Assembly (NCBI RefSeq): GCF_014649835.1
Contig: NZ_BMTU01000008.1
Coordinates: 62,001 to 126,000, forward strand
Direction: 5' to 3'
DNA: 64,000 nucleotides
From: Streptomyces pilosus
GTDB lineage: Bacteria; Actinomycetota; Actinomycetes; Streptomycetales; Streptomycetaceae
Every line of letters begins with the position of its first letter. Positions within the stretch are counted from its first letter, which is position 1. Position numbers and translations under genes: made by a program. The notes under the pieces are model-generated. The model was given only the letters and a program-made list of their open reading frames with translations. It had not been told where the DNA came from and made no database searches. Positions 27,408 to 35,503 of this stretch are shown here, piece by piece.

Positions 27408-28943
27408 CTATCGGTCCCCGAAGACGGTGCGGTGCCAGTCCTTGCGGACCACCGCCGTGTTGTCGAACATGACGTGCTTGATCTGGGTGTACTCCTCGAA
27501 CGAGTACGAGGACATGTCCTTGCCGAAGCCGGACGCCTTGTAGCCGCCGTGCGGCATCTCGCTGATGATCGGGATGTGGTCGTTGATCCACACGCACCCC
27601 GCCTTGATCTCGCGGGTGGCCCGGCCCGTGCGGTACACGTCGCGGCTCCAGGCGGAGGCGGCGAGCCCGTACGGGGTGTCGTTGGCCAGCGCGATGCCCT
27701 CGTCGTCGGTGTCGAAGGGCAGGACGACCAGCACCGGACCGAAGATCTCCGACTGCACGACCTCGCTGTCCTGCGCCGCGTCGGCGATGAGCGTGGGGCG
27801 ATAGTACGCGCCGTTCTCCAGTTCGCCCAGGGGTGTCCCGCCGCCGGTCACGACCCGTGCGTAGGCGCGTGCCCGGTCGACGAAGCCGGCCACCCGGTCA
27901 CGCTGGACGTGCGAGATCAGCGGACCGAGGTCGGTGCCGGGGGCGAAGGGGTCGCCGAGCCGGACCGTCTCCATCAGGGCGGCGGTGCGCTCGACGAACG
28001 CCTCGTAGAGCGGACGCTGCACGTACGCGCGGGTGGCGGCCGTGCAGTCCTGGCCGGTGTTGATCAGCGCGCCCGCGACCGCGCCGTTGACGGCGGCGTC
28101 GAGGTCGGCGTCGTCGAAGACGACGAAGGGTGCCTTGCCGCCGAGTTCGAGGTGGAGGCGCTTGACCGTGGCGGTGGCGATCTCGGCGACCCGCCTGCCG
28201 ACGGCGGTGGAACCGGTGAAGGAGGTCATGGCCACGTCGGGGTGGCCCACCAGGTGCTCGCCGGCCTCCCCGCCGGTCCCGGTGACAATGTTGATCACGC
28301 CGTCCGGGATGCCCGCGTCGGTGGCGGCCTGCGCGAAGAGCAGCGAGGTCAGCGGGGTGAGTTCCGCGGGCTTGAGGACCACGGTGTTGCCCGCGGCGAT
28401 CGCCGGGAGGATCTTCCAGGCGGCCATCTGGAGCGGGTAGTTCCAGGGGGCGATGGAGCCGATCACGCCGATGGGCTCGCGGCGGACGTAGGAGGTGTGG
28501 TCGCCGGAGTACTCGCCTGCGGACTGGCCGGGGAGGTGGCGGGCGGCGCCGGCGAAGAAGGCGATGTTGTCGATCGTGCCCGGGACGTCGAACTCGCGGC
28601 TCAGCTTCAGGGGCTTGCCGCACTGCAGCGACTCCGCACGCGCGAAGTCCTCCGCGCGCTCGGCGACCACGGCGGCGAACCGGTGCAGGGCGTCGGACCG
28701 CTCGCCGGGCGTGGCCCCGGCCCACCCCGGGAAGGCCTCCCGGGCGGCGGCGACCGCCGCGTCCACGTCGTCCGGGCCGGCGAGGTCGTAGGTGAACACC
28801 TCCGCGCCGGTGGCCGGGTCGACGACCGCGTGGGTGCGGCCCGAGGTGCCCTTGGTCAGGCGGCCCGCGATGAACTGCGCGCCGTCCGCGAACCGGTCCT
28901 GGGCGGGGAATCGTTCCGGGGTGGTGGTGCCCGGGTTGTGCAT
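27408..28943 (-). CDS. Aldehyde dehydrogenase, gamma-aminobutyraldehyde dehydrogenase-like
   Basis: This encodes a 511-residue aldehyde dehydrogenase with catalytic cysteine C300 in GQDCTAATR and base E266 in LELGGKAPF. This sequence context is that of betaine-aldehyde and 4-aminobutyraldehyde dehydrogenases (PatD/PuuC relatives). It opens the polyamine operon and would oxidise the aldehyde made by the oxidase encoded at the operon end. The promoter and an inverted repeat lie at 29003-29047. Confidence 0.93.
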   Translation of the reverse strand: MHNPGTTTPERFPAQDRFADGAQFIAGRLTKGTSGRTHAVVDPATGAEVFTYDLAGPDDVDAAVAAAREAFPGWAGATPGERSDALHRFAAVVAERAEDFARAESLQCGKPLKLSREFDVPGTIDNIAFFAGAARHLPGQSAGEYSGDHTSYVRREPIGVIGSIAPWNYPLQMAAWKILPAIAAGNTVVLKPAELTPLTSLLFAQAATDAGIPDGVINIVTGTGGEAGEHLVGHPDVAMTSFTGSTAVGRRVAEIATATVKRLHLELGGKAPFVVFDDADLDAAVNGAVAGALINTGQDCTAATRAYVQRPLYEAFVERTAALMETVRLGDPFAPGTDLGPLISHVQRDRVAGFVDRARAYARVVTGGGTPLGELENGAYYRPTLIADAAQDSEVVQSEIFGPVLVVLPFDTDDEGIALANDTPYGLAASAWSRDVYRTGRATREIKAGCVWINDHIPIISEMPHGGYKASGFGKDMSSYSFEEYTQIKHVMFDNTAVVRKDWHRTVFGDR

Positions 28944-29002
28944 GTCGCGCTCCTCCGTGTCCCCGAGGGGGGCGGCGTGGCTCCAGCTCGATTTGAGTGC
29001 CG

Positions 29003-29031
29003 ATCCTGACAGAGCAATGAGTCGTCAACAA
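29003..29031 (-). promoter_or_regulatory. Predicted promoter of the polyamine operon
   Basis: On the minus strand a -35-like TTGTTG (29031-29026) is separated by 17 bases from a -10-like CAGGAT (29008-29003). The GGAT ending is common in Streptomyces -10 boxes. The leader to the ATG at 28943 would be about 55 bases. Confidence 0.5.
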
Positions 29032-29047
29032 GGGATTCCGTTGTTGA
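29025..29047. promoter_or_regulatory. Inverted repeat TCAACAA-N9-TTGTTGA overlapping the promoter
   Basis: Perfect 7-bp half-sites at 29025-29031 and 29041-29047, 16 bases apart, overlap the predicted -35 box of the polyamine operon. The AT-rich half-sites stand out against the GC-rich background. A second, wider dyad (GATTCCGT at 29034-29041 with ACGGAATC at 29062-29069) overlaps it. Repressor binding is likely, but the regulator is not identified. Confidence 0.6.
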
Positions 29048-29165
29048 ATTTTGGTTACGCGACGGAATCTGTCGACCAGGTGTCGAGCGGCCACGGAAAA
29101 GGCAGGACGGAGTGTCGGTGGCGCCTGCCAGAATCGCGTGCAGGCACGAGAGCACGGGGGTGGCG

Positions 29166-29747
29166 GTGAGCGGGACGACGTGGACGACCGGTTCCAGGGA
29201 GGCGCTGGTCGAGGCGCTGGGTGCGGGGGCGCGGGTCAAGTACCTGCACTTCTGGGGGCATCGCCCGCCGCCCGGCGGTGGGGTCGGTGCGGGCTGCCTG
29301 AGTCAGTGGTGGCCGTCGCCCTTCACGGTGGACGGCGTCGGGTACGCGACCGCCGAGCACTGGATGATGGCCGCCAAGGCCCGGCTGTTCGGGGACGCGG
29401 AGGGCGAGCGGCGGGTCCTGGCCGCGGAGCATCCCGCCGAGGCGAAGAAGGCGGGGCGGCTGGTGCGGGGCTTCGACGAGGCGACGTGGCGCCGGGAGCG
29501 GTTCGGCGTCGTCGTGGAGGGCAGCGTGCACAAGTTCGCGGCCCACGACGACCTGCGGGCGTTCCTGCTGGGCACCCACGACCGGGTGCTGGTCGAGGCG
29601 AGTCCCGTGGACCGGGTGTGGGGCATCGGTCTCGCGGCGGACGACGAGAGGGCGTCGGACCCGGGGCGGTGGCGCGGGCCGAACCTGCTGGGCTTCGCGC
29701 TGATGGAGGCCCGCGAGCGGCTGCGGGCCCCACGACCGGCTAGGTGA
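29166..29747 (+). CDS. NADAR-family protein (YbiA-like)
   Basis: This encodes about 193 residues with the NADAR domain: FWGH, LSQWWPSPFTVDGVGYATAEHWMM, the conserved RGFDEATWRRERFGVVVEG and the C-terminal LLGFALMEARERL. Known members hydrolyse N-glycosidic bonds in riboflavin intermediates (YbiA/RibX) or remove ADP-ribose from guanine. The start is set at GTG 29166, preceded by GGGGG at 5 bases; the upstream GTG at 29112 would add a stretch with rare AGA and AGG arginine codons and is less likely. The 3' end overlaps the convergent DUF4190 gene by 8 bases. Confidence 0.85.
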   Translation: MSGTTWTTGSREALVEALGAGARVKYLHFWGHRPPPGGGVGAGCLSQWWPSPFTVDGVGYATAEHWMMAAKARLFGDAEGERRVLAAEHPAEAKKAGRLVRGFDEATWRRERFGVVVEGSVHKFAAHDDLRAFLLGTHDRVLVEASPVDRVWGIGLAADDERASDPGRWRGPNLLGFALMEARERLRAPRPAR

Positions 29748-30609
29748 ACAGGACGAGCGCGCCGAAGGCGATGCCCAGCGCGATGCCGACCGATCCGCAG
29801 ATGATCCCCGCCAGGGCCTGCCCCCCGTTCGTGGCCTCGCCGCGCAGGGCCTTGGCCCGGCCGATCCCGCCGAAGATCACGGCCAGCACGCCCAGCAGGA
29901 TCGCCACCGGCCAGAGACAGAAGACGACGGCCGAGATGATCCCCAGCACGAGCCCGGTGACGCCCAGTCCGTTGCTCGGCAGGGGTGCCGCGCCCGCCCA
30001 GCCCGGATACGCCGGTGCGGGCGCGGCGCCGTACCCGCCGCCCGGGTAGCCGTACGCGACCGGTCCGGGGCCCTCGGGGCCGATGGGCGGCGGCGGGACG
30101 GGCTCACTGCCCGCCGGGGGCGCGAACGGGTTGGCCGCCGGGGTGGACGCGGCGGGCGGCACGGGAGCGGCCGGACCCGCCCACGGTGGGGCGGCCGGGG
30201 CGGGGCCGTCACCCAACGCCGGGAAGGACGTCACCGTCTGCTGGTCGTGGACCGAAGGGGAAGGCGCGGAGGGCACGGAAGGCGCTGAGGGCACGGAAGG
30301 CGCTGAGGGCACGGAAGGCGCTGAGGGCGCTGAGGGCGCGGACCAGGGCGGGGTGCCGCCCGTCACGACCGTCTCACCGGGCCCGCCGGCCGCCGGCGTG
30401 CGGTCCGACGGCAGTGCCCAGGGATCGGGGGCGGCCGGCCGGGACGTCCCGGTGGTCCGGGCGTCCACCAGGGAACCGTCCTGGGCCTGCGCGTCCTGCC
30501 CGCCGCCGTCGGCCGGTGCCGGCCACACGGCACCCGGGTGCGGACCTCCCGGCGGCGTGCCGCCCGCTGTCTGTTCCCGCGCCTTCGGCGTCTGCGCGTC
30601 GTCGGCCAT
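29740..30609 (-). CDS. Proline-rich DUF4190-type membrane protein
   Basis: This encodes about 289 residues. The first 200 are disordered and rich in Pro, Ala, Gly and Ser, with three exact DNA repeats encoding (SVPSAP)n near residues 95-115. The last 80 contain two hydrophobic segments (GLVLGIISAVVFCLWPVAILLG, ALAGIICGSVGIALGIAFGAL) joined by a short basic loop, the DUF4190 layout. The function of the family is unknown. ATG at 30609 has GGAGGGG at 9 bases; ATG at 30642 has no ribosome site. It converges on and overlaps the NADAR gene. Confidence 0.82.
   Translation of the reverse strand: MADDAQTPKAREQTAGGTPPGGPHPGAVWPAPADGGGQDAQAQDGSLVDARTTGTSRPAAPDPWALPSDRTPAAGGPGETVVTGGTPPWSAPSAPSAPSVPSAPSVPSAPSVPSAPSPSVHDQQTVTSFPALGDGPAPAAPPWAGPAAPVPPAASTPAANPFAPPAGSEPVPPPPIGPEGPGPVAYGYPGGGYGAAPAPAYPGWAGAAPLPSNGLGVTGLVLGIISAVVFCLWPVAILLGVLAVIFGGIGRAKALRGEATNGGQALAGIICGSVGIALGIAFGALVLFT
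30271..30324. repeat. Three exact 18-bp tandem repeats in the DUF4190 gene
   Basis: The unit GGGCACGGAAGGCGCTGA occurs three times without change at 30271-30288, 30289-30306 and 30307-30324, with partial copies on either side. In frame it encodes a Ser-Ala-Pro-Ser-Val-Pro repeat in the disordered head. Exact copies suggest recent expansion by slippage. Confidence 0.85.
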
Positions 30610-30760
30610 GCGCTGGGCCCCCTCCGTCGGACGTCCCGTCATGCTACGGCCCGCGCCCGCTCCGTGCGCGCCCGGCCTACGATGATCCCCGGACCACCGA
30701 TCAGCCGATCACCCGCGTCCCGCCGCGACCCGGCCGGGGCGCCGTTCCCGGGGAGGAACC

Positions 30761-31828
30761 ATGACCGACCGCCTCGACGCGGCCACCGCCGGACAGGACC
30801 GCGACCTGCACGCCTTCATCGCCGGACTGCCCAAGGCCGAACTGCACGTCCACCACGTCGGCTCCGCCTCCCCGCGCATCGTCTCCGAACTGGCCGCCCG
30901 CCACCCCGACTCCAAGGTCCCCACCGATCCCGAGGCGCTCGCCGACTACTTCACCTTCACGGACTTCGCCCACTTCATCGAGGTGTACCTCTCCGTCGTC
31001 GACCTGGTCCGCACCCCCGAGGACGTCCGGCTGCTGACCTTCGAGGTGGCCCGCGAGCTGGCCCGGCAGCAGGTGCGGTACGCCGAGCTGACGATCACTC
31101 CGTTCTCCTCCACCCGCCGGGGCATCGACGAGCGGGGGTTCATGGACGCCATCGAGGACGCCCGCAAGGCCGCCGAGGCGGAGTTCGGGACCGTGCTGCG
31201 CTGGTGCTTCGACATCCCCGGCGAGGCCGGCCTGGAGTCCGCCGAGGAGACCGTGCGGATGGCGACCGACGACCGGCTGCGCCCGGAGGGCCTGGTCTCC
31301 TTCGGTCTGGGAGGACCCGAGATCGGGGTGCCGCGTCCCCAGTTCAAGCCGTACTTCGACCGGGCCCGCGCCGCCGGACTGCGCTCCGTGCCGCACGCCG
31401 GTGAGACCACCGGTCCGGAGACCGTGTGGGACGCCCTCAACGAGCTCGGGGCCGAGCGCATCGGACACGGCACCAGCAGCGCCCGGGACCCCCGGCTGCT
31501 CCGGTACCTGGCCGAGCGGCGCATCCCGCTGGAGGTGTGCCCCACCTCCAACATCGCCACCCGCGCGGTGACCACGCTCGACGAGCACCCCGTCAAGGAG
31601 TTCGTCCGCGCCGGTGTCCTGGTGACGATCAACTCCGACGACCCGCCGATGTTCGGCACGGACCTCAACAACGAGTTCGCGGTCGCCGCCCGGCTGCTGG
31701 ACCTGGACGAGCGGGGCCTGGCCGAGCTGGCGAAGAACGGGGTCGAGGCGTCGTTCCTGGACGCCGCCGGCAAGCAGCGGCTGGCCGCCGAGATCGACAC
31801 CTACACCGCCGGCCGGCTCGCCTCCTGA
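30761..31828 (+). CDS. Adenosine deaminase-family protein, probable aminodeoxyfutalosine deaminase
   Basis: This encodes a 355-residue metal-dependent deaminase. Zinc ligands are H29 and H31 (ELHVHHVGS), H212 (PHAGET) and D293 (NSDDPP); the catalytic acid is E215, with H236 in RIGHGT. The HVHHVGS turn differs from the HLHLDGS turn of true adenosine deaminases. From memory, Streptomyces proteins with this context (for example a S. avermitilis COG1816 member) deaminate 6-aminodeoxyfutalosine in the futalosine route to menaquinone, so that is the preferred reading; adenosine deaminase is the alternative. The ribosome site GGGGAGG is strong. The glycerophosphodiesterase gene follows after 20 bases. 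Confidence 0.85.
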   Translation: MTDRLDAATAGQDRDLHAFIAGLPKAELHVHHVGSASPRIVSELAARHPDSKVPTDPEALADYFTFTDFAHFIEVYLSVVDLVRTPEDVRLLTFEVARELARQQVRYAELTITPFSSTRRGIDERGFMDAIEDARKAAEAEFGTVLRWCFDIPGEAGLESAEETVRMATDDRLRPEGLVSFGLGGPEIGVPRPQFKPYFDRARAAGLRSVPHAGETTGPETVWDALNELGAERIGHGTSSARDPRLLRYLAERRIPLEVCPTSNIATRAVTTLDEHPVKEFVRAGVLVTINSDDPPMFGTDLNNEFAVAARLLDLDERGLAELAKNGVEASFLDAAGKQRLAAEIDTYTAGRLAS

Positions 31829-31848
31829 CCACCTCGCGAAGGGCCGCC

Positions 31849-32562
31849 ATGCGCCACGTGACCGCCGTCGGACACCGCGGCGACCCCTACCGCGAGCGGG
31901 AGAACACGCTCGCCTCACTGCGGTCCGCGCTCCACCGGGGCGCGGACGCGGTGGAGATCGACGTACGGCTCACCCGGGACGGCGTCCCGGTGCTGCTGCA
32001 CGACGCGACGCTGAAGCGGCTGTGGGCACACGACCGTCCGCTGCTGTCGCTGTCGTGGGAGGAGGTGCGCGGGCTGACGGAGGACGGCGTGCCGACGCTC
32101 TCGGACGCGCTGGCGGCGACCGGCGGCAGCCGGGTGATGATCGACCTGCCCGGCACGCCGGACGTCCGTGCCGCGCGCCGGGTCGTGGAGACCGTCCGCG
32201 AGAGCGGCGCCGGGGACCGGGTCTACTACTGCGCGGGCGCCCCCGCCATGCTGGCCGTCCGCGCGGCGGACCCGTCCGCCGAGATCGCCCTCACCCGGAC
32301 GACCCGGGCGCCGGCCCGGGCGGGGCTGCTGGCGGCGATCCGCCCGCGCTGGCTGAACTACCGCTTCCCGCTGGTCGACCGGGCCCTCGCCGAGCGCGTG
32401 CACCACGACGGGTACCTGCTGTCCGTCTGGACGCCGGACACCCGCCGTTCCCTGCGCAGACTGCTGGCCGCGGGCGTCGACTCGATCACCACCAACCGCG
32501 TCGACGTCCTGTGCGCGCTGCGCGACGCGCGGGCCGGGGCCTCCGCGCCACGGCGGCCGTAG
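31849..32562 (+). CDS. Glycerophosphodiester phosphodiesterase
   Basis: This encodes a 237-residue GDPD-fold enzyme with the catalytic HRGDPYRERENT near residue 9 and the metal-binding EIDVRLTRDG. These proteins hydrolyse glycerophosphodiesters to glycerol-3-phosphate and an alcohol. No signal peptide is seen. The gene is short for the family but covers the barrel. It is probably co-transcribed with the upstream deaminase gene and ends at a convergent terminator. Confidence 0.88.
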   Translation: MRHVTAVGHRGDPYRERENTLASLRSALHRGADAVEIDVRLTRDGVPVLLHDATLKRLWAHDRPLLSLSWEEVRGLTEDGVPTLSDALAATGGSRVMIDLPGTPDVRAARRVVETVRESGAGDRVYYCAGAPAMLAVRAADPSAEIALTRTTRAPARAGLLAAIRPRWLNYRFPLVDRALAERVHHDGYLLSVWTPDTRRSLRRLLAAGVDSITTNRVDVLCALRDARAGASAPRRP

Positions 32563-32598
32563 CCGGGCCGGCGGCCGGGGTCCCGGCCGCCGGCCCGG
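32563..32598. terminator. Bidirectional terminator between GDPD and secreted-protein genes
   Basis: A long perfect inverted repeat (17-bp arms, 32563-32579 with 32582-32598) fills the gap between two convergent genes ending at 32562 and 32601. In RNA the loop would open to at least four bases. Confidence 0.85.
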
Positions 32599-32600
32599 GC

Positions 32601-33089
32601 TCAGATGCCCATCGACGCCATCTCGATCGCCGATCGGTAGTTGGCCGCGGTCGTCACGACACAGGCCCGGTATGAGCGGTTGTCCTTCACCGCCAGGAAG
32701 TAGTCGCGCAGGTTCTTCCAGTAGCTGACGAGGTAGCCGAGACCGGGGACGAAACCCGGCGGGCGCGGTACGAGGGAGAAGGCCGCGCTGCACCGCAGGA
32801 TCTCCCCGGTGGCGGTGGACAGCACGTCGGCCACCTCGGCGTTCATGTTCCACCCGGCGGCGAGTTGCGGGGTCCAGATCGCCCCGGCCACCTCCCTGAG
32901 CCGCTCCTGCTCCTCCGGGGTCGGATCGCTCAGCACCCCCGCCGACACGGGCACCGGCGCCGTGGCCGGCGGGCCGCCCGCCGCGACCGCCGCCGGCCCC
33001 GCGGCCACCGCGCCGACCACCGCCGCCGTCAGTACGACACCGGCCTTCAGCCCTCGCCGTCTCGCCGCGGCGAACCCACCTGTCGTCAT
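32601..33089 (-). CDS. Small secreted protein of unknown function
   Basis: This encodes 162 residues with a signal peptide (RRRGLKAGVVLTAAVVGAVAAG; likely cleavage near AVAAG). The mature part contains two cysteines (LRCSAAF and RACVVTT), suited to one disulfide, and several conserved-looking aromatic residues (YWKNLRDYF). ATG at 33089 has an excellent GGAGGGG site 7 bases upstream. I do not recognise the family. It is divergent from nothing and follows the membrane-protein gene at 33151-33729 on the same strand. Confidence 0.78.
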   Translation of the reverse strand: MTTGGFAAARRRGLKAGVVLTAAVVGAVAAGPAAVAAGGPPATAPVPVSAGVLSDPTPEEQERLREVAGAIWTPQLAAGWNMNAEVADVLSTATGEILRCSAAFSLVPRPPGFVPGLGYLVSYWKNLRDYFLAVKDNRSYRACVVTTAANYRSAIEMASMGI

Positions 33090-33150
33090 CGTGTGTCCCC
33101 TCCCGTACGTCTCGCCCCGGCCGGTCATGCCGGAGGCAAGCCCGACCGTG

Positions 33151-33729
33151 TCACGGGGCCGCGGGACGGTCAACGGCGGCAAACACGCCATCGTTCGCCC
33201 CGCTCCCGGCCATCGCCGCGGTGGTGCCGGCGGAGGGCAGGAGCGCTTCCAGCCGCTTGATCCTCCGGCGGACGACGTACAGCGGGATGACGCCGAACAC
33301 CCCGAACGCCATGTCGATGACGCTCCACCAGAAGGGGATGCCGCGGATCGGGCCGCAGACGAGGGCGAGCGGGACGACACCGGCGCAGGCGATCATGCCG
33401 AACTCGACGACCCAGATGTTGCGGACCGGGTCGCGGTAGGGGCCGTAGAAGGCGACCGCGATGACGAGGTGGGCGAAGGCGAGCCAGTCGGTGCCGTAGA
33501 GGAGGAAGGGGTACTCGGCGTCGGCGGTGTCGAGCCCGTCGCGTACGCGCGTGATCCAGTCCATCAGGCCGGGGAGGTGCTCGGGCGCCGAGAGGAGACG
33601 CAACACATCCTCCGCCCAGCGCAGTTCGTGCACCAGGGGGAAGGCCGTGACGCCGCTGAGGACCAGGCAGACCACGAAGAGGGCCAGCCAGGCGCGAATG
33701 CCCTTGAGCAGGGCGGCTCTGTCGCTCAT
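33151..33729 (-). CDS. Small integral membrane protein of unknown function
   Basis: This encodes 192 residues with about four hydrophobic segments (LALFVVCLVLSGV, DWLAFAHLVIAVAF, FGMIACAGVVPLALV, VIDMAFGVFGVIPLYVV). The C-terminal 30 residues are hydrophilic. No catalytic motif is seen. The gene for the secreted 162-residue protein follows after 61 bases and may be co-expressed. I cannot assign a function. Confidence 0.8.
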   Translation of the reverse strand: MSDRAALLKGIRAWLALFVVCLVLSGVTAFPLVHELRWAEDVLRLLSAPEHLPGLMDWITRVRDGLDTADAEYPFLLYGTDWLAFAHLVIAVAFYGPYRDPVRNIWVVEFGMIACAGVVPLALVCGPIRGIPFWWSVIDMAFGVFGVIPLYVVRRRIKRLEALLPSAGTTAAMAGSGANDGVFAAVDRPAAP

Positions 33730-33791
33730 GGCGACAGCGTACGCCTATTTGAACGTGTTCAAAACTGTGGGCCCCGGGCCGTCCGCACGAA

Positions 33792-33825
33792 AAGGCCCCG
33801 CACCCCTCGAGGGGTGCGGGGCCTT
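33792..33825. terminator. Terminator after aldehyde dehydrogenase gene
   Basis: A perfect 15-bp stem (AAGGCCCCGCACCCC with its complement) has a TCGA loop and is followed on the minus strand by a short T-run. It lies 18 bases after the stop at 33843 and protects the downstream membrane-protein gene. Confidence 0.92.
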
Positions 33826-33842
33826 CGCGCCCGGGCGGGCGG

Positions 33843-35282
33843 TCACCCGTCCAGCGACGTCATCACGTGCTTGATGCGCGTGTAGTCCTCGAAGCCGTAC
33901 GCCGAGAGGTCCTTGCCGTAGCCGGACTTCTTGAAGCCGCCGTGCGGCATCTCCGCGACCAGCGGGATGTGCGTGTTGATCCACACGCAGCCGAAGTCGA
34001 GCCGCTTGGACATGCGCATCGCGCGGGAGTGGTCCTTGGTCCACACCGAGGAGGCCAGCGCGTACTCCACGCCGTTGGCGTACTCGACGGCCTGGTCCTC
34101 GTCGGTGAAGCGCTGGACGGTGATGACCGGACCGAAGACCTCCTTCTGGATGATCTCGTCGTCCTGGTTCAGGCCGGAGACGACCGTCGGCGCGTAGAAG
34201 TAGCCCGCGTCCCCGACGCGCTTGCCGCCGGCCTCCACGCGCGCGTGCGCGGGCAGCCGCTCGATGAAGCCCTCGACCTGGGCGAGCTGGTTGGCGTTGT
34301 TGAGCGGGCCGTACAGCACGTCCTCGTCGTCCGGCATGCCCGTCCTGGTCCCGGCGGCGGTCTTGGCGAGCGCGGAGACGAAGGCGTCGTGGATCGACTC
34401 GTGGACGAGGACCCGCGTGGCGGCCGTGCAGTCCTGGCCGGCGTTGAAGAAGCCCGCCTCCGAGATGCCCGCGACGGCCTTGTCGATGTCGGTGTCCTCG
34501 AAGACGACGACCGGGGCCTTGCCGCCCAGCTCCAGGTGGACCCGCTTGAGGTCCTTGGACGCGGACTCGGCGACCGACATGCCGGCGCGCACCGAACCGG
34601 TGATGGAGGCCATCGCCGGAGTCGGGTGCTCGACCATCAGCCGGCCCGTGTCGCGGTCGCCGCAGATGACGTTGAAGACGCCCTTGGGCAGGATCGAGCC
34701 GAGGATCTCGGCGAGCAGGACCGTGGAGGCCGGGGTGGTGTCCGAGGGCTTCAGCACGACCGTGTTGCCCGCGGCGATCGCCGGGGCGAACTTCCACACG
34801 GCCATCATCATCGGGTAGTTCCACGGCGCGACCTGCGCGCAGACGCCGACCGGCTCGCGGCGCACGATCGAGGTCAGGCCCTCCATGTACTCGCCGGCCG
34901 AGCGGCCCTCCAGCAGCCGCGCCGCACCCGCGAAGAAGCGGATCTGGTCCACCATCGGCGGGATCTCCTCGGTGCGGGTCAGCCCGACCGGCTTGCCCGT
35001 GTTCTCCACCTCGGCCGCGATGAGTTCCTCGGCGCGCTCCTCGAAGGCGTCCGCGATCTTCAGCAGCGCCTTCTGCCGCTCGGCCGGAGTGGTGTCGCGC
35101 CAGCCGGGGAACGCCTCGGCGGCGGCCGCCATCGCGGCGTCCACATCCGCCTGCCCGGACAGCGGAGCGGTCGCGTACGCCTCGCCCGTCGCGGGGTTGA
35201 CCACCTCGGTGGTCCGTCCGTCGGCGGCGTCCCGGAACTCCCCGCCGATGTAGTTGCGCAGACGACGCAGCTCGGTGCTCAC
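33843..35282 (-). CDS. Aldehyde dehydrogenase, aminobutyraldehyde dehydrogenase-like
   Basis: This encodes a 479-residue aldehyde dehydrogenase with catalytic C285 in GQDCTAATR and base E251 in LELGGKAPV. It resembles the enzyme at 27408-28943 and belongs to the same betaine/4-aminobutyraldehyde branch. It is divergent from the Lrp/AsnC regulator gene, with the aminotransferase downstream of that regulator, which suggests that the regulator controls both sides. It would oxidise the aminoaldehyde made by the aminotransferase. Confidence 0.93.
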   Translation of the reverse strand: MSTELRRLRNYIGGEFRDAADGRTTEVVNPATGEAYATAPLSGQADVDAAMAAAAEAFPGWRDTTPAERQKALLKIADAFEERAEELIAAEVENTGKPVGLTRTEEIPPMVDQIRFFAGAARLLEGRSAGEYMEGLTSIVRREPVGVCAQVAPWNYPMMMAVWKFAPAIAAGNTVVLKPSDTTPASTVLLAEILGSILPKGVFNVICGDRDTGRLMVEHPTPAMASITGSVRAGMSVAESASKDLKRVHLELGGKAPVVVFEDTDIDKAVAGISEAGFFNAGQDCTAATRVLVHESIHDAFVSALAKTAAGTRTGMPDDEDVLYGPLNNANQLAQVEGFIERLPAHARVEAGGKRVGDAGYFYAPTVVSGLNQDDEIIQKEVFGPVITVQRFTDEDQAVEYANGVEYALASSVWTKDHSRAMRMSKRLDFGCVWINTHIPLVAEMPHGGFKKSGYGKDLSAYGFEDYTRIKHVMTSLDG

Positions 35283-35296
35283 TGCAGGCCCTCCTG

Positions 35297-35366
35297 GTGT
35301 TCCTTGTGGGTGTTCCCGAGGTGTTCAGGGATGAGATGTCTGGGTGTCCACCCTCTGAGACACCCA
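35297..35366. promoter_or_regulatory. Candidate Lrp/AsnC control region
   Basis: GTGTTC hexamers lie at 35297, 35310 and 35321, and a related GTGTCC at 35344, so the spacings of the first three are near one helical turn. A perfect dyad TGGGTGTC/GACACCCA follows at 35341-35366. Lrp/AsnC proteins wrap DNA at several phased sites, and the gene for such a protein starts 138 bases away. Binding is inferred. Confidence 0.4.
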
Positions 35367-35503
35367 CCCTAAACCGACGGCTGCCGATTTCAACACCCCC
35401 ACCGGCCCCGCTCCTGCGAAATCCGCACACCGAGACCGCGCAGACAACGAATTTCATCGATCGAGCCTTGCAGAACTGTCGATTCGTCGTGCACAGTGGC
35501 CCC

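Noticed and set aside
30240-30345. Tandem repeats considered as a CRISPR array
   Set aside because: The repeats are 18 bp, directly adjacent without spacers, in frame within a coding region, and no cas gene is present.
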